64,000 nucleotides of DNA, taken from positions 1-64,000 of the forward strand of contig NZ_CANNBM010000005.1 in the NCBI RefSeq assembly GCF_947502895.1. The letters are read 5' to 3'. This document shows, piece by piece, positions 11,101 through 23,100 of this stretch. The DNA comes from an uncultured Sulfitobacter sp. GTDB lineage: Bacteria; Pseudomonadota; Alphaproteobacteria; Rhodobacterales; Rhodobacteraceae. A program made the translations under genes and the position numbers. The number at the start of each line of letters is the position of its first letter. Position 1 is the first letter of the stretch. The notes beneath the pieces are model-generated. The model searched no databases. It was not told the DNA's origin and was given only the letters and a program-made list of their open reading frames with translations.

Positions 11101-14100
11101 CGTTACAGCCAGTGCAACTGTCCCCGCAGCAGAGGTGTGCATGTCGCTCACGATGACGTCGGTGAGCGTCAGGTTGCCAGTATTGGTTACCGTATAGGTA
11201 TAGGTGACCACATCACCCGCGCCGGCACCTGTTACCATATCGGCTGTCTTTTCGATAACAATCTGTGGGTCTGCGATGGCAGGAACAGTCACTGTGGCTG
11301 TCTCCGACCCGATGTTCGCAGGCAAGGGTGCCTCGTCTGAAAAGGCACGCGCAATATTGGTGATCTCGCCCGCATTCATATCCGCTTGGGTCACCACATA
11401 GGGGGCTTCACAGCGCAGTACTTCACCGGGGGCAAGCCCTGCTGCGGGGATCGGAGCACAGGTGACATTCGCAATACGGTCATCCGTCACCTGCGGCTGT
11501 GATGTCACAGTAATGTTGCCGCTGTTTGTCACCAGATAGAGGTAATTGATCGTCTCGCCCGCCGCAGTCACCTGCAACACGTCAGCCGATTTGGTCAGGC
11601 TGAATGCCGGCACATGATCCGGACCACGCACAAACAGCTCGCCGCTGCCTGTAACGGCAGGTGCATCGGGTGTCGCCGCGACAGCAGTGCCGTTAGCAAC
11701 ATTAAGGAAACCACCAAACGGTTGTACGTTGCCATTGACTGCGTTCACGTCTTCCTGCGTTGTCAGGTAGCTTACGAGGCAGCTGCCGTTTTCCTGAGAA
11801 GGCGCAAGCGTGCCAATATCGCAGCTGGTAGGCGTTGTGATACGCGCATCACTCAGCTCTACGTTGTTCAGCGTCACATTGCCTGTGTTCCGCGCAGTCA
11901 GGCGGAACTGGATTGTCTGGCCAGCTGCCGTAAATGCCGGCTGACCATCAGCAGGCGCAGGGACAAGCGTTTTGACAATCGTCAATTCAGGCGCAGGCGT
12001 CACAACCGGTGCTGCTATCTCATCGCTTGCTACGACAGGAACACCTTGCGGTGATTGACCTGCGACACTGGCCAGATTGATCAGCGATTGCGCGTCGACA
12101 TCGGCTTGGGTCACACGGTAGATGCCTTCGCAAACCAGCGCCTGTTCCGGAGCCAGCACAGTGTTTGCAGGAGCTGCCAAACCATCCACAGTACAGGTAA
12201 GCTGGGTGAGCATCGCGTCACTAATCACCACACCATTGATCGTCTGGTTTCCAGTATTCATCGCTGTCAGACGATAGGTGATGTCTTGACCAACAGACAC
12301 AACGCCAACGGGTGCTGCGATCTCTTTTGCGAGTGATACCGCAGGCGCTACATCGCCTTGTACGGTCTTGGTAACCGCAGGAGACAGCACAGTGACCTCA
12401 TTCGGTGTACCGGGTGCAAATATTGTCTGGGCAAATGCCTCGTTCGTGACAAAGCCGGCGTCAAGGTCCGCTTGCGTAACCGCATAGCTGGCCTCGCACG
12501 TCGCGGTTCGGCCAACGCCAAACACCCCGTCAGCAGCGGCATCATGGCACACAATCGGAGTTGGGATACGGTCATCCATTACCGTAACATCTTCCGTCAG
12601 ACCTGTGTTGGCGCTGTTGGTGACGCTGTAGGTATAATTGATGATATCGCCAACGGTAGCGAACGTGATGTCGCTTGGCACGCTGTCTTTTGTGACACTC
12701 AGCGCAGGGGCTGCATCAACAGGATAGATCGCACTGTCGCTTGGAGATACGACAGGCACACCGTCAAAAATACCCGACGCCGTAGCCGTATTGTTGGTAG
12801 AGCCCAGCTGAAGGTCGGAAACCCGCAACGCATAGCTGCCTGTACATGTGAGACTTGCCTGTGGTGGCAGCTTGCCGTTGGGCAAAGCGGGGCAAGTAGC
12901 ATCAGCGGCCAAAACATCATTGATTGTAATCGGACCATCGATGGTGACGTTACCCGTATTTGTCACGGCGAACTGATAGGACAGAACACTGCCAACATCG
13001 AATAGATCAGGAGCAGCACTGAGCAGTGTCTTTTCCATTGCCAGTGATTTGGTCTGCACTGCAGGTACAGTGGCCGTCACAGCAGGTGATTGGACGGGGG
13101 TGTTGTTGAACACTGCCTGCGACGTCGCCGTGTTTGTGACTTCGCCAAGGTCAAGATCTTCCTGCTGGGCGGTCCAGATATGAGAACAAGAAACGCTGGC
13201 CTGCGGCGCAACTGGGCCCGCTGCACATGCAAGGCCAGTACCAATCTGATCATCATCAACAGTAACCGGACCTGCCAGTGTCACGTTGCCCGTATTGGTC
13301 ACGGTAAAGGTATACGTGATCTGGTCGCCCACCGCCGAGAAGCTGCCAGGCGATGTAGGCGCGATGCCTTTCGCCGTTATCAACGCAGGTGACTGCGTAG
13401 CAGGAGACGTGATTTCGGACGGATCGGTAGTAACCGTTGTGCTGATTGGATCACCCGGCGCGACTGGCAACAGTGGCTGCGTCACCGTTGCCGTGGCGCT
13501 GTTTACCAATGTGCCTTCATCAAGATCGGCCTGACCAACACGGTAGCTGCCTGTGCAGGTCATGCTGGCCCCTGGCGCAAGCGGTGGCGCAGGACAAGTC
13601 ACCCCGCCCAAAAGCTGTGCATCAATGATCGGATCATTAATCGTAACCGGCGCTGTCAACGTAATGTTGCCCGTGTTGGTCACAATAAACTCGAACGGAA
13701 TGATCTGGTCTAGCGCGTCGAACGGCACTGGCGCGCCAGATGCAAGACGTTTGACCATAGCGATATCAGGCGACCCTTGCAGGTTTACCTCCACCGGATC
13801 GTCAGAGGTATTCCCATCACTGTCATCGCCATCATCAGCGCGGTCACTCACCGGCGTGCCATCGGGCGCAGTTGTCTCGACCAGTGCAGCGTTGCGCACA
13901 CCGCCTGCATCAAGGTCTTGCTGGGTCAGCGCATATTGCGCGCGATATTCCCACGCCTCGCCCACATCGATGCTGCCCAATGTACCATTATCTCCGCTCC
14001 GCAAAGTCGGTATGAGGGAAAGTGTCGTGCCATCACGGCGCGTGAATGTATCGGTCAACTGCACATTGCCCAAGGTTACATTGCCCGTATTGCGCGCAGT

Positions 14101-17100
14101 AATAGTGAACTCAATAATGTCACCCAGGCCCACCGGAGTCTGGATGCCGCTTGTATCGGCAGTTTTCGTCACTTCCAGTGCTGGCTCGTTCGGGATGATC
14201 GTGACGGTCGGATCACTTTCTCCTACGCCCGGCGTTGTATCATCAGACGCGTCGCTAATCGTGCCACCGCCTGGCAGATCACCACTGGCAAGCGCCTCGT
14301 TGCTAATCTGGCCTGCATCAATGTCGATCTGGGTCAACGCGTAGGTGGCGGTATAGACCATCACCCCGTCACCAACAGGCAGATCAAGCGCTGCACCGCC
14401 ACCGAGGGGCGCACCACCGCTTTGTAAAACCGGGACAGGCGCGGTGCCCGATCCACCAAAGGCTGTTTCGGTGATTACAGGATCAAGGACCGAAACATTA
14501 CCCGCATTGCTCAGCGAGTACGTATAGGTGACAACATCGCCAACCGAAGCAACGCCATCACTACCAAGATCAAGTTGCGATGTTTTGACCAAGCCGATTG
14601 CAGCGGCTGCGGGCAGATCCGTAACAGTCGGGTCGTCATCCGCAGGAGTGCCAGCACCATCATCAGACACATCGCTTACGGAGGTATTTGCCGGATCAAC
14701 AGCAGCACCGATTGCCGTGTTGGCCACACCGCCTGCATCAATCGCAGATTGGTTCAGTACAAATTGTGCCAGATAGGCCCATGTCTCGCCCACATCCACG
14801 CGGCCGTCACCATCCAGATCGCCCCCGTCGAATGTAGGGCCGCTTGTCAGCGTCAGTGTATTCCCGTCAGCATCAACCAGCGTATCGGTGACCGTCGGAT
14901 CGCTCAGCGTGACATTGCCCGTATTGATGAGCGAGATCGTGTAATTGATCACATCTCCAACCTGTACAGGGGTACTCAGGTTCGGCGATGCCGTCTTAAC
15001 CGTTTGAACTGCAGGAGCGCGCACAATCGGAGTTTCTGTCGGAGCGTCACCATCAAGATCGGCGGGATCGGACAGATCGCTCAGGTCGTTCCCTGACGGG
15101 TCAGTCGCACTTGCCGTGGCCTGATTCACTACAGCGCCTGCGTCAATGTCCTCTTGGGTCAGTGAATACGTCGCGGTGAAAATGATCGTATCACTGCCGA
15201 CTGGTAAATCCAGCACTGCCCCATCGCCGCCGAGGGCCACACCGCCGTTTGCATAAACAGGAACCGGTGCGGTGCCCGTACCAGCAAATCCCGTTTCGGT
15301 CACAATCACATCAAACAGGGTTTGGTTCCCTGTGTTCGTCACGGTGAATGTATAGGTGATGGTATCACCTGCATCCGCACGGCCATCGCTGCCAGTGTTG
15401 ACGACACCTGTTTTCAGCACATCGAGATCAGGATCAGTCCCAAAGGTCGCAACTGTAGGATCGTTGGACGGATCGCTGTCGCCATCCGCGCCATCGGTTG
15501 CACCCGCATCGTCGTCAGATGTGTCTGATACATCGTTGCCATCAGGGTCTTTGGCTACGGCAAGTACCGAGTTGCTAAGCCCGCCCGCGTCGATCGCCTG
15601 TTGGTCCAGCGCAAAGCTAGCGGTGTATTCCCAGACTTCATCAACGTCGAGCGCACCATTCGCGTTTGTATCCGTGCTGGGATCAAGCGTTGGTCCTGCT
15701 GTCAGTGTCAGCGTCTCGTTGTTGGAATCCAGCAGCGTATCCGCAAGCAGCGGGTCGGTCAGCGTCTGGTTACCCGTATTTTCCAGTGTGATCGTAAAGT
15801 TTACGATATCGCCCACCTCAGCAGGCACATTCAGCGCCGAGGTGTCTGCACGCTTTTCTACAACCAGCATCGGGTCAGCGGTCAGCGGCACCATGGTAGG
15901 GTCATTGGACGGATCATTGTCCCCGTCTGCGTCTGTAGCAGCGGCATCATCATCAGATACATCAGTAATCGGCGCCCCGTCTGGATCAGTCGCTGTTGCG
16001 GTAACGGTATTCGATATTCCACCCGCATCCAGCGCCTGCTGGTCCAGATCGTAAGAGGCAAGGAAAACCCAGGTTTCGCCCACATCGAAGTCGCCGTCTG
16101 TATCGGCATCGCCGCTATCATACGCTGGCAAAACCGTGAGCGTCAGCGCCTCGCCATCTGCATCGGTCAATGTATCGGCCAAAACAGGAGCACTCAGAGT
16201 CTGGTTGCCTGTATTTGTCACTTCGATGGTAAAGCCAACCTGCTCACCCGCGCGCGGCGGATCGCTGAGCGCAGATGCATCGCTACGTTTCTCGACAACC
16301 AAGGCAGGCGCAGTCGTGAGCGCAAATGGTGTGGGGTCATTCGCGGGATCACCATCACCATTGGCATCTGTAGTGCCGCCATCATCATCCGAGACATCAG
16401 TTACGGCATTTCCGTCAGGATCGTTTGCGGTGGCTTCTACCGTATTCGCAATTCCGCCAGCATCCAACGCAGGTTGGGTCAGGTCATAGCTTGCCGCATA
16501 AGTCCATGTTTCCCCCACTTCCAGAATATTATCCGCGTTACCATCACTACTTACGAAGGTAGGCGCGACTGTCATGGTCAGCGGACCACCATCCGCATCG
16601 GTCAGCGTATCAACAAGCACAGGTGCCGTCAGGGACTGGTTGCCATCGTTGAATACAGTAATGATGAAATTGACAGTGTCGCCCACAGCTGGCGGTGTCG
16701 ACAGATCGGTCACGCCGATCCGTTTTTCAACTATCAGCGCGCCTTCTCGGCCCAATTGCGTTACGGTTGCATCCTCTGCCCCGTCGCCAGTGCTGTCATC
16801 ATCAGAGACATCAATCGCTGGGACGCCAGCTGCACTGACGCCTGATGCCGTAGCCTGGTTACTGATTTCACCCGCATCCAGATCAATCTGGGTCAACGCA
16901 TAGGTAGCGGTAAAGGTCATTGTGCCAGAACCGACAGGCAAGTCACGAATACCAGCAACCCCACCGAGGTCAGCGCCACCGCTTGCATAGATTGGCGTAG
17001 GATCGGTGCCAGAACCGCCGAAGGCTGTTTCGATTACAGCTACATCCAACACATCCAGAAGGCCGGTGTTGGTGATCGTGTAAGTATAGGTGATCGTATC

Positions 17101-20100
17101 ATCAACATCCAAAACACCGTCGCCGCCATCATCCGTCACAGCCGTTTTCACGACCGCAATCTTGGGAATGCCATTGAGGATAATATCAGGCGTGACCGCG
17201 TCATCGCCGACAGGGTCGCCCTGCGGATCATCTGCAGTCACCGAAACCGCATTACGGATTCCACCTGCGTCGATTGCAGGTTGGGTTACGTCATACCGCG
17301 CTTCATAAACCCAGGTTTCACCTACATCCAAACGGTTGTTATTATTGGTATCACCATTATCAGACGTTGCCAGTGCGGGCGTAACTGTCATTCGTACAGT
17401 ATTACCGTCAAGATCAGTCAACGTGTCAGTCAAAGCAGGCGGATCAAGCGTCTGGTTGCCAGTATTGGCAACCGTGATGCGAAACGGCACCTGTTGTCCA
17501 ACAACCGCGGGCGTTGTGATATTCGAGATATCGGCGGTTTTGTTCACTTCGATCGACGGCGCTTTGGGTGCGGTCGTAACCGATGCACTATCCTGATCTG
17601 TTGGCGGCTGTGTGCCTGTCGGACCATTGGCCCGCACCGTTGCAATATTGCTCAGCGTGAACTGCGCATCAATGTCCGCTTGGGTCACGCGGTAAGTCGC
17701 TGTAAAGGTGACGACATCGTCGGGACCAAGCGTGCTCCATATCCCAGCCGCGGCGCTGTCAACAGATGTTCCGATTTCCTGCACATCCGTCGTGAGCGTA
17801 TCACCACCAACCGCCAGCGTTGACACTCCGTTCGCGGCGGTGTGCTGGTCGTCTACGGTCACATCAGTAAGCGTGACGTTGCCCGTATTTGTGACAACAT
17901 AGGTATAGGTAATGTCCTCGCCCACGGCCAAAGCGGTGGCAGGCGCAGGTGTTTTCACAATCGAGACACCCGGTGTCTGTGTCGCATCGATGGTAAGAGT
18001 TGCTGTATCATCAGGTGTGGGGACAACCTGCGTGCTCGTTATCGTCGCAGTGTTGGTAACGCCACCCGTATCCAGATCAGCTTGGCTCACTGGATAGGTC
18101 GCGGTGCAGGTGTAATCTGTCAGCGGTGCTAACCCACCACTGGGGAAAGGCGCACAGTCAAATACGCCGATCTTGTCATCATTGATTTTCGGCACTTCTG
18201 TCAGGGTTACATTGCCAGTATTCGCCACCAGATAGCTATAAGTCACCACTTGGCCAAAGGTATCAATCAGCGCGGTGTCAGCTGTTTTAAGCAGAGTGAA
18301 ATCAGGCTCACGATTAGGACCGCGCACAAACACGTCGCCGCTGCCGGTGATTGGATCAAGTGAAAGGTTATTGGGTGTAGCAACGACATTTGCGGTATTG
18401 GTAAATCCACCAAAGACACCGTTACCGTCCGTGTTTATATTATCAATGTCACCCTGCGTAATCGTATAGACAAACTCACAGCTGTTATCGGTGTCGCCTG
18501 GCGCAATTGGACCGACTGTACAACTCGTTGGCACAACCAGACGATCATCTGTGATCGTCGCTGTTTGTAAAGTGATGTTGCCGGTGTTCTGCACCGATAC
18601 ACTGAACGAAACCTGCTCGCCCACTGCGTTAAAATCAGAGCTGGAGTTGCCAACACGGTTGATGGTTTTGGCGACCACCATCGTGACCAAAGGATCTACA
18701 AGCGTCAGTTCGTGATCATCCGTGTCGCCAACAGTCACACCTTGGGGGTCGGTTGCCGTGGCTGTGGCGGTGTTCACAAGCACCTGCGCATCCACATTTG
18801 TCTGGGACACTTGATAGACACCTGTACACTCCAGCGCGCCACCGGGGGCAAGGTTTACGTTAACGGGTGCAACTGTAGAGCCGGGGTTAACGAAACAGGT
18901 CAGATCAGGGACTAAAGGATCGCTAAGCGTCACCCCGAACAGTGTCTGGTTGCCTTCATTCGTAGCTGTCAAACGGTACGTCAGGTTTTGATCAAACACA
19001 GCCCCATTAGGGATCGGCGTTATCATCTCTTTAAGAACTGTCAGCCGAGGCATTTCGTCAATCACCACAGTTGCATCCGCATTGGGCGATACAACTCTGG
19101 TTGGTGTCGGGCTGAGAGGGGCGAACACAGTCTGCGCAGTGGCATTGTTGGTGACAGAACCAAGATCAAGATCGTCCTGCTTCAAAACATAGGTAAATTC
19201 ACAGCTGACCGAGCTTGCGGGCAACGGGTTTGTCGGATCAGGACTACTGGGAAGATTAATGCTGGCGGGCTTACATTCAAGCGGGCCAGTGATCGTGTCG
19301 TCCTCGATCAGGATCTGTCCATTCAGGCCCACATTGCCTGTGTTGGTCACAGTATACCGATAGGTCACAACATCGGTGGTGCTATCATAAGCGACCGTGC
19401 CGTCAGCAGGTGTAGTTGTAACGGGCAGCGCCACTTTCGTAAGCGTCAAAGCAGGTTCTGCATCGACAGGGAAAATCGCATCATCGCTTGGGGATGTGAC
19501 AGGCTGGCCACTGAACTGGCCTGTGACTGTTACCACATTGGTCGCAGCGCCCAGATCAAGGTCATTCTGGGTTACATTATGCACGGAAGTACATTCGAGC
19601 GTTTCACCTGGAAGCAGCTCGTTGTTCGTCAGTGGATCACAGGTGAAACCCGCAGGAAACGGCACAAGACTATCGTCGAAGGTGATCGGCCCGTCGATTG
19701 TCACGTTACCGTTGTTGGTAACTACAACATCATAATTCAGCTGCTGCCCGAGATTGAAGCTGGCGTTTGCCGGACCGCTAAACGTCTTTTCCACAACCAG
19801 TGACACCGTCTGGATCGCATTTACAGTGACGCTATCTGGTGCTGACGCAACGGCGATGGATACGCCAGTCTTGTCGATAAAGGTTGTATCGGCTGTTGCG
19901 ACGTTCGTTACCGATCCGTCATCCAGAGCGCCCTGATCTGCTGTATAAATTTGCTCGCATGTCACAGACTGGGTCGGGGCAAGAGGCGGTGTGCCGCAAT
20001 TCAGCGTGCCCGATATTTTGTCATCACTGACCGTCAACTGGTTAAGCAAAGTAACATTGCCGATGTTTGTGATGACATATTCAAACGTGATCTCGTCATC

Positions 20101-23100
20101 AACAGCATCATAGCTGGCGGCGGAGCCTGTCTTGACGCGCTTGTCGATCCGCAAGCGCGGTGTCTGTGTACCCTCAATGCGTACAGTATCAGGCGCAGAA
20201 GTGACCGTGACAGCTGTAGGACCATTTAAGGTTTGCGAGATAACGGGCTGTGTGACGGATGCTGTGGCAATATTGCTGATGAACCCTGCATCCAGCATCG
20301 GCTGTGTGACGGTCGCACTGGCAGTACACAGAATGGAATCGTTGATCGCAAGGCCCGCAGACGGCAACTCTGGGCAGCTTACCGATGCAATCTGATCATC
20401 TTCGACGGTAATTGGGCCCGTTAGCGTAATGTTACCGCGGTTAAACACGCGGTAGGTGTAATCGAGGGTCTGGCCAAGGGTGTCGAACGTACCGACAAAG
20501 GTCGTGTCTTTGTCGATCGCCAACGCAGGAACCTGCGGCGGGCCAGAAACTGTAACAGTATCTTCTGCACGGACGGGTGTGCCCTGCCCCAATGACGCGC
20601 CAGTCACCTCGGCAGTATTGGTGTAGCTGCCAAGATCGACATCGGTCTGGTCGAACGATTTGGTCGCCGTCAGGTTCGCACCACCCGATCCAACCGAACA
20701 GGTTGTGGTCGTGGCACCTGGCAACAGATCATCTAGGGGGCAGGAAAAATTCAGGTCGGGGTCATTCAGCACCAAACCTGTGAGCGTGACATTCCCTGTG
20801 TTGCTTACCAAAAAGGTATAGTCTTCACTGTCGGTCGCCGTTGTATATTCACCGTCAGTGCTCAACTTGGTGATGCTGATACCGGCAATCTCGGCAGGTC
20901 CGGCCAGCACAGCGGTGGAGGTCTGATCCGCAGGATCCCCCACACCCGCGGGTGCGTCTACCGTGATGCTCGCCGTGTTCGAAATCTCGCCCACGTTAAC
21001 GTCAGGTTGGGTGGTGACATAGCTGGCAGTACAGCTGCGATCGGTCGCACCGGGAGCGAGCGTTGGAATGGTACAGCTGACAGGCGAACCAAAGAACGGG
21101 TCGCTGATTTCCAGATTGCTCAGCGTGACATTGCCCGTGTTGACAACAGTGAACAGAAAATCGACCGTCTGACCTGCAGCGGTAAAGGCCGCAGGGGCTG
21201 TTTTCTCAAACGTGTAGGATGCAGCACGCACCGGCCCGTCAATATCAGAAGTGTCAGTTACCGTGGCAATCTCGCTAGAACTGAGCGTGGCAGTGTTGAT
21301 CACCTCGCCCGCATCGATATCAGCTTGCACAATTGTGTGTTGATAGCGGCACGTCCGGTCAGTCGAGCTGGGCGCAAGCGTGGCAATGATACAGCTATAA
21401 TTTGCATCAAGGCTGTCACTGACAAGCAGATTGGTGAGCGTTTGTGTGCCTGTATTCTCAACCTCGAAAGTATAATTGATTTGCTCGCCAACGGCGGCAA
21501 AGCTGTTGATATCTGCCTGCTTTTCGATGGTAGCCGTTTTTACCCCAGCGCCCGCCTGCAATGTAGCAGTGCTGCTATCTGTTGCTGTCTGCTGTGGGCC
21601 TTGTACGGGTTGGGCGGTGACACTGGCCGTGTTGGTAAATGTTTCAAGGTCGATATTGCTCTGACTGACCGCGTAGGTGCCGGTACAGCTGTCGCTGCTA
21701 TTGGGCGCAATATCCGAGAGTGTACAGTTTAGTTCAGGGATCAACGGGTCGGTCACGGTGGCTGTGCGCAGCGTGACATTGCCTGGATTGGATACAATAA
21801 AAGTATAGGTGAGACTTTGAGTTACTGTGTCGTAGGTCGCTGGGCCTTGCTTGGCCAGAACGACCTGCGGGTTGGCGATAACCGGCACAGTCGCACGTGC
21901 TGCGTCCGATGTGATCGTGCTGGTGATCCCGTTGTTCAAAAACGGGAAGCTGGCGGTCGCCGTATTAACAACTTCGCCTGCATCAAGCTCGGGCTGAGTG
22001 ACGCCGTTGCGCGTACCGCTACAGGTAAAGCTGGCACCGATCGCCAGCGTTGTCGGCTGGGTACAAACAGCAGGCGCTGACAAAAGCGTATCATTAATTG
22101 TGACAAGCTCTTCTGGGTTGCGCAACACACGGTCGCCAGTGTTGGTCACAGTGAAGGTGTAGTTGATGCTATCTGTCAGCAAACCAACCGACGGAGTTGT
22201 TGCCACTTTGGCCAAGGATACTTCGGGGTTGAAGTTCGGCGATATCTGCGCGCTTACCTGATTGGAAGTTGTGGATCCTGCGAATGCAGTTGCGGTGTTC
22301 ACGACAACACCCGCAGCGACATCATTTGCTGTCAGCACATAGTCCGCCGTGCAACTTTGCGTCTCACCCCGCGCCAGCGGTGCAGCAAAGCATGTGAAGC
22401 TGCCGATCTTGTCATCGGTAACTGTGATCTCAGACACGCCAATGCTGCCTGTCGAGATACGGACATTCCCCGTGTTCTGAACATCAAATGTGTACGTCAC
22501 GGTATTTCCGGCCGCAAAATCTGCTGCCGCGACTGTTGGTGCCGTTTTGGTCAGCTCTATCGCAGGCAACTGTACCGCAGGCACAGTGACATTGTCAGAA
22601 TTTGAGGTGACTGTCCCACCATCGGGACCGGCAATAGTTGCAGAAGCTGTTGCCGTATTTGTAACACCGCCTCTGTTCAGATCACCTTGGAGCGTCGCAT
22701 AAACAGCTGACTGACACGTGATAGATGTACCCGGCGCAATCAATGTCGCCGGACAGGTCACACCAACGCGATCATCACTCACAACAGGGCTCAGTAGATC
22801 GACATTGCCAGTGTTTGTCAGAATATAGTCATACTCAAGCCCGGTACCGACAGCGTCGAACTGGCTGGGGGACGATGCATCAAGCTGCTTGTCCAGCGTC
22901 AGGCCGGTGGTTCGCACAGCAGGTACAGTTGCCGTGGAGGTATCGCTGTCGCTCATGCCAGCAATGGTAATTTGCGCGGTTGCAGTGTTTTCAAATTCAC
23001 CAGCGTTGATATCAGCCTGCATCACGCTGTAGCTGGCCGTACATGTCACACTATTGCCCGGAAGGACGCGGCCCGCAGGGCAAGTAACTGCACCAGCACT

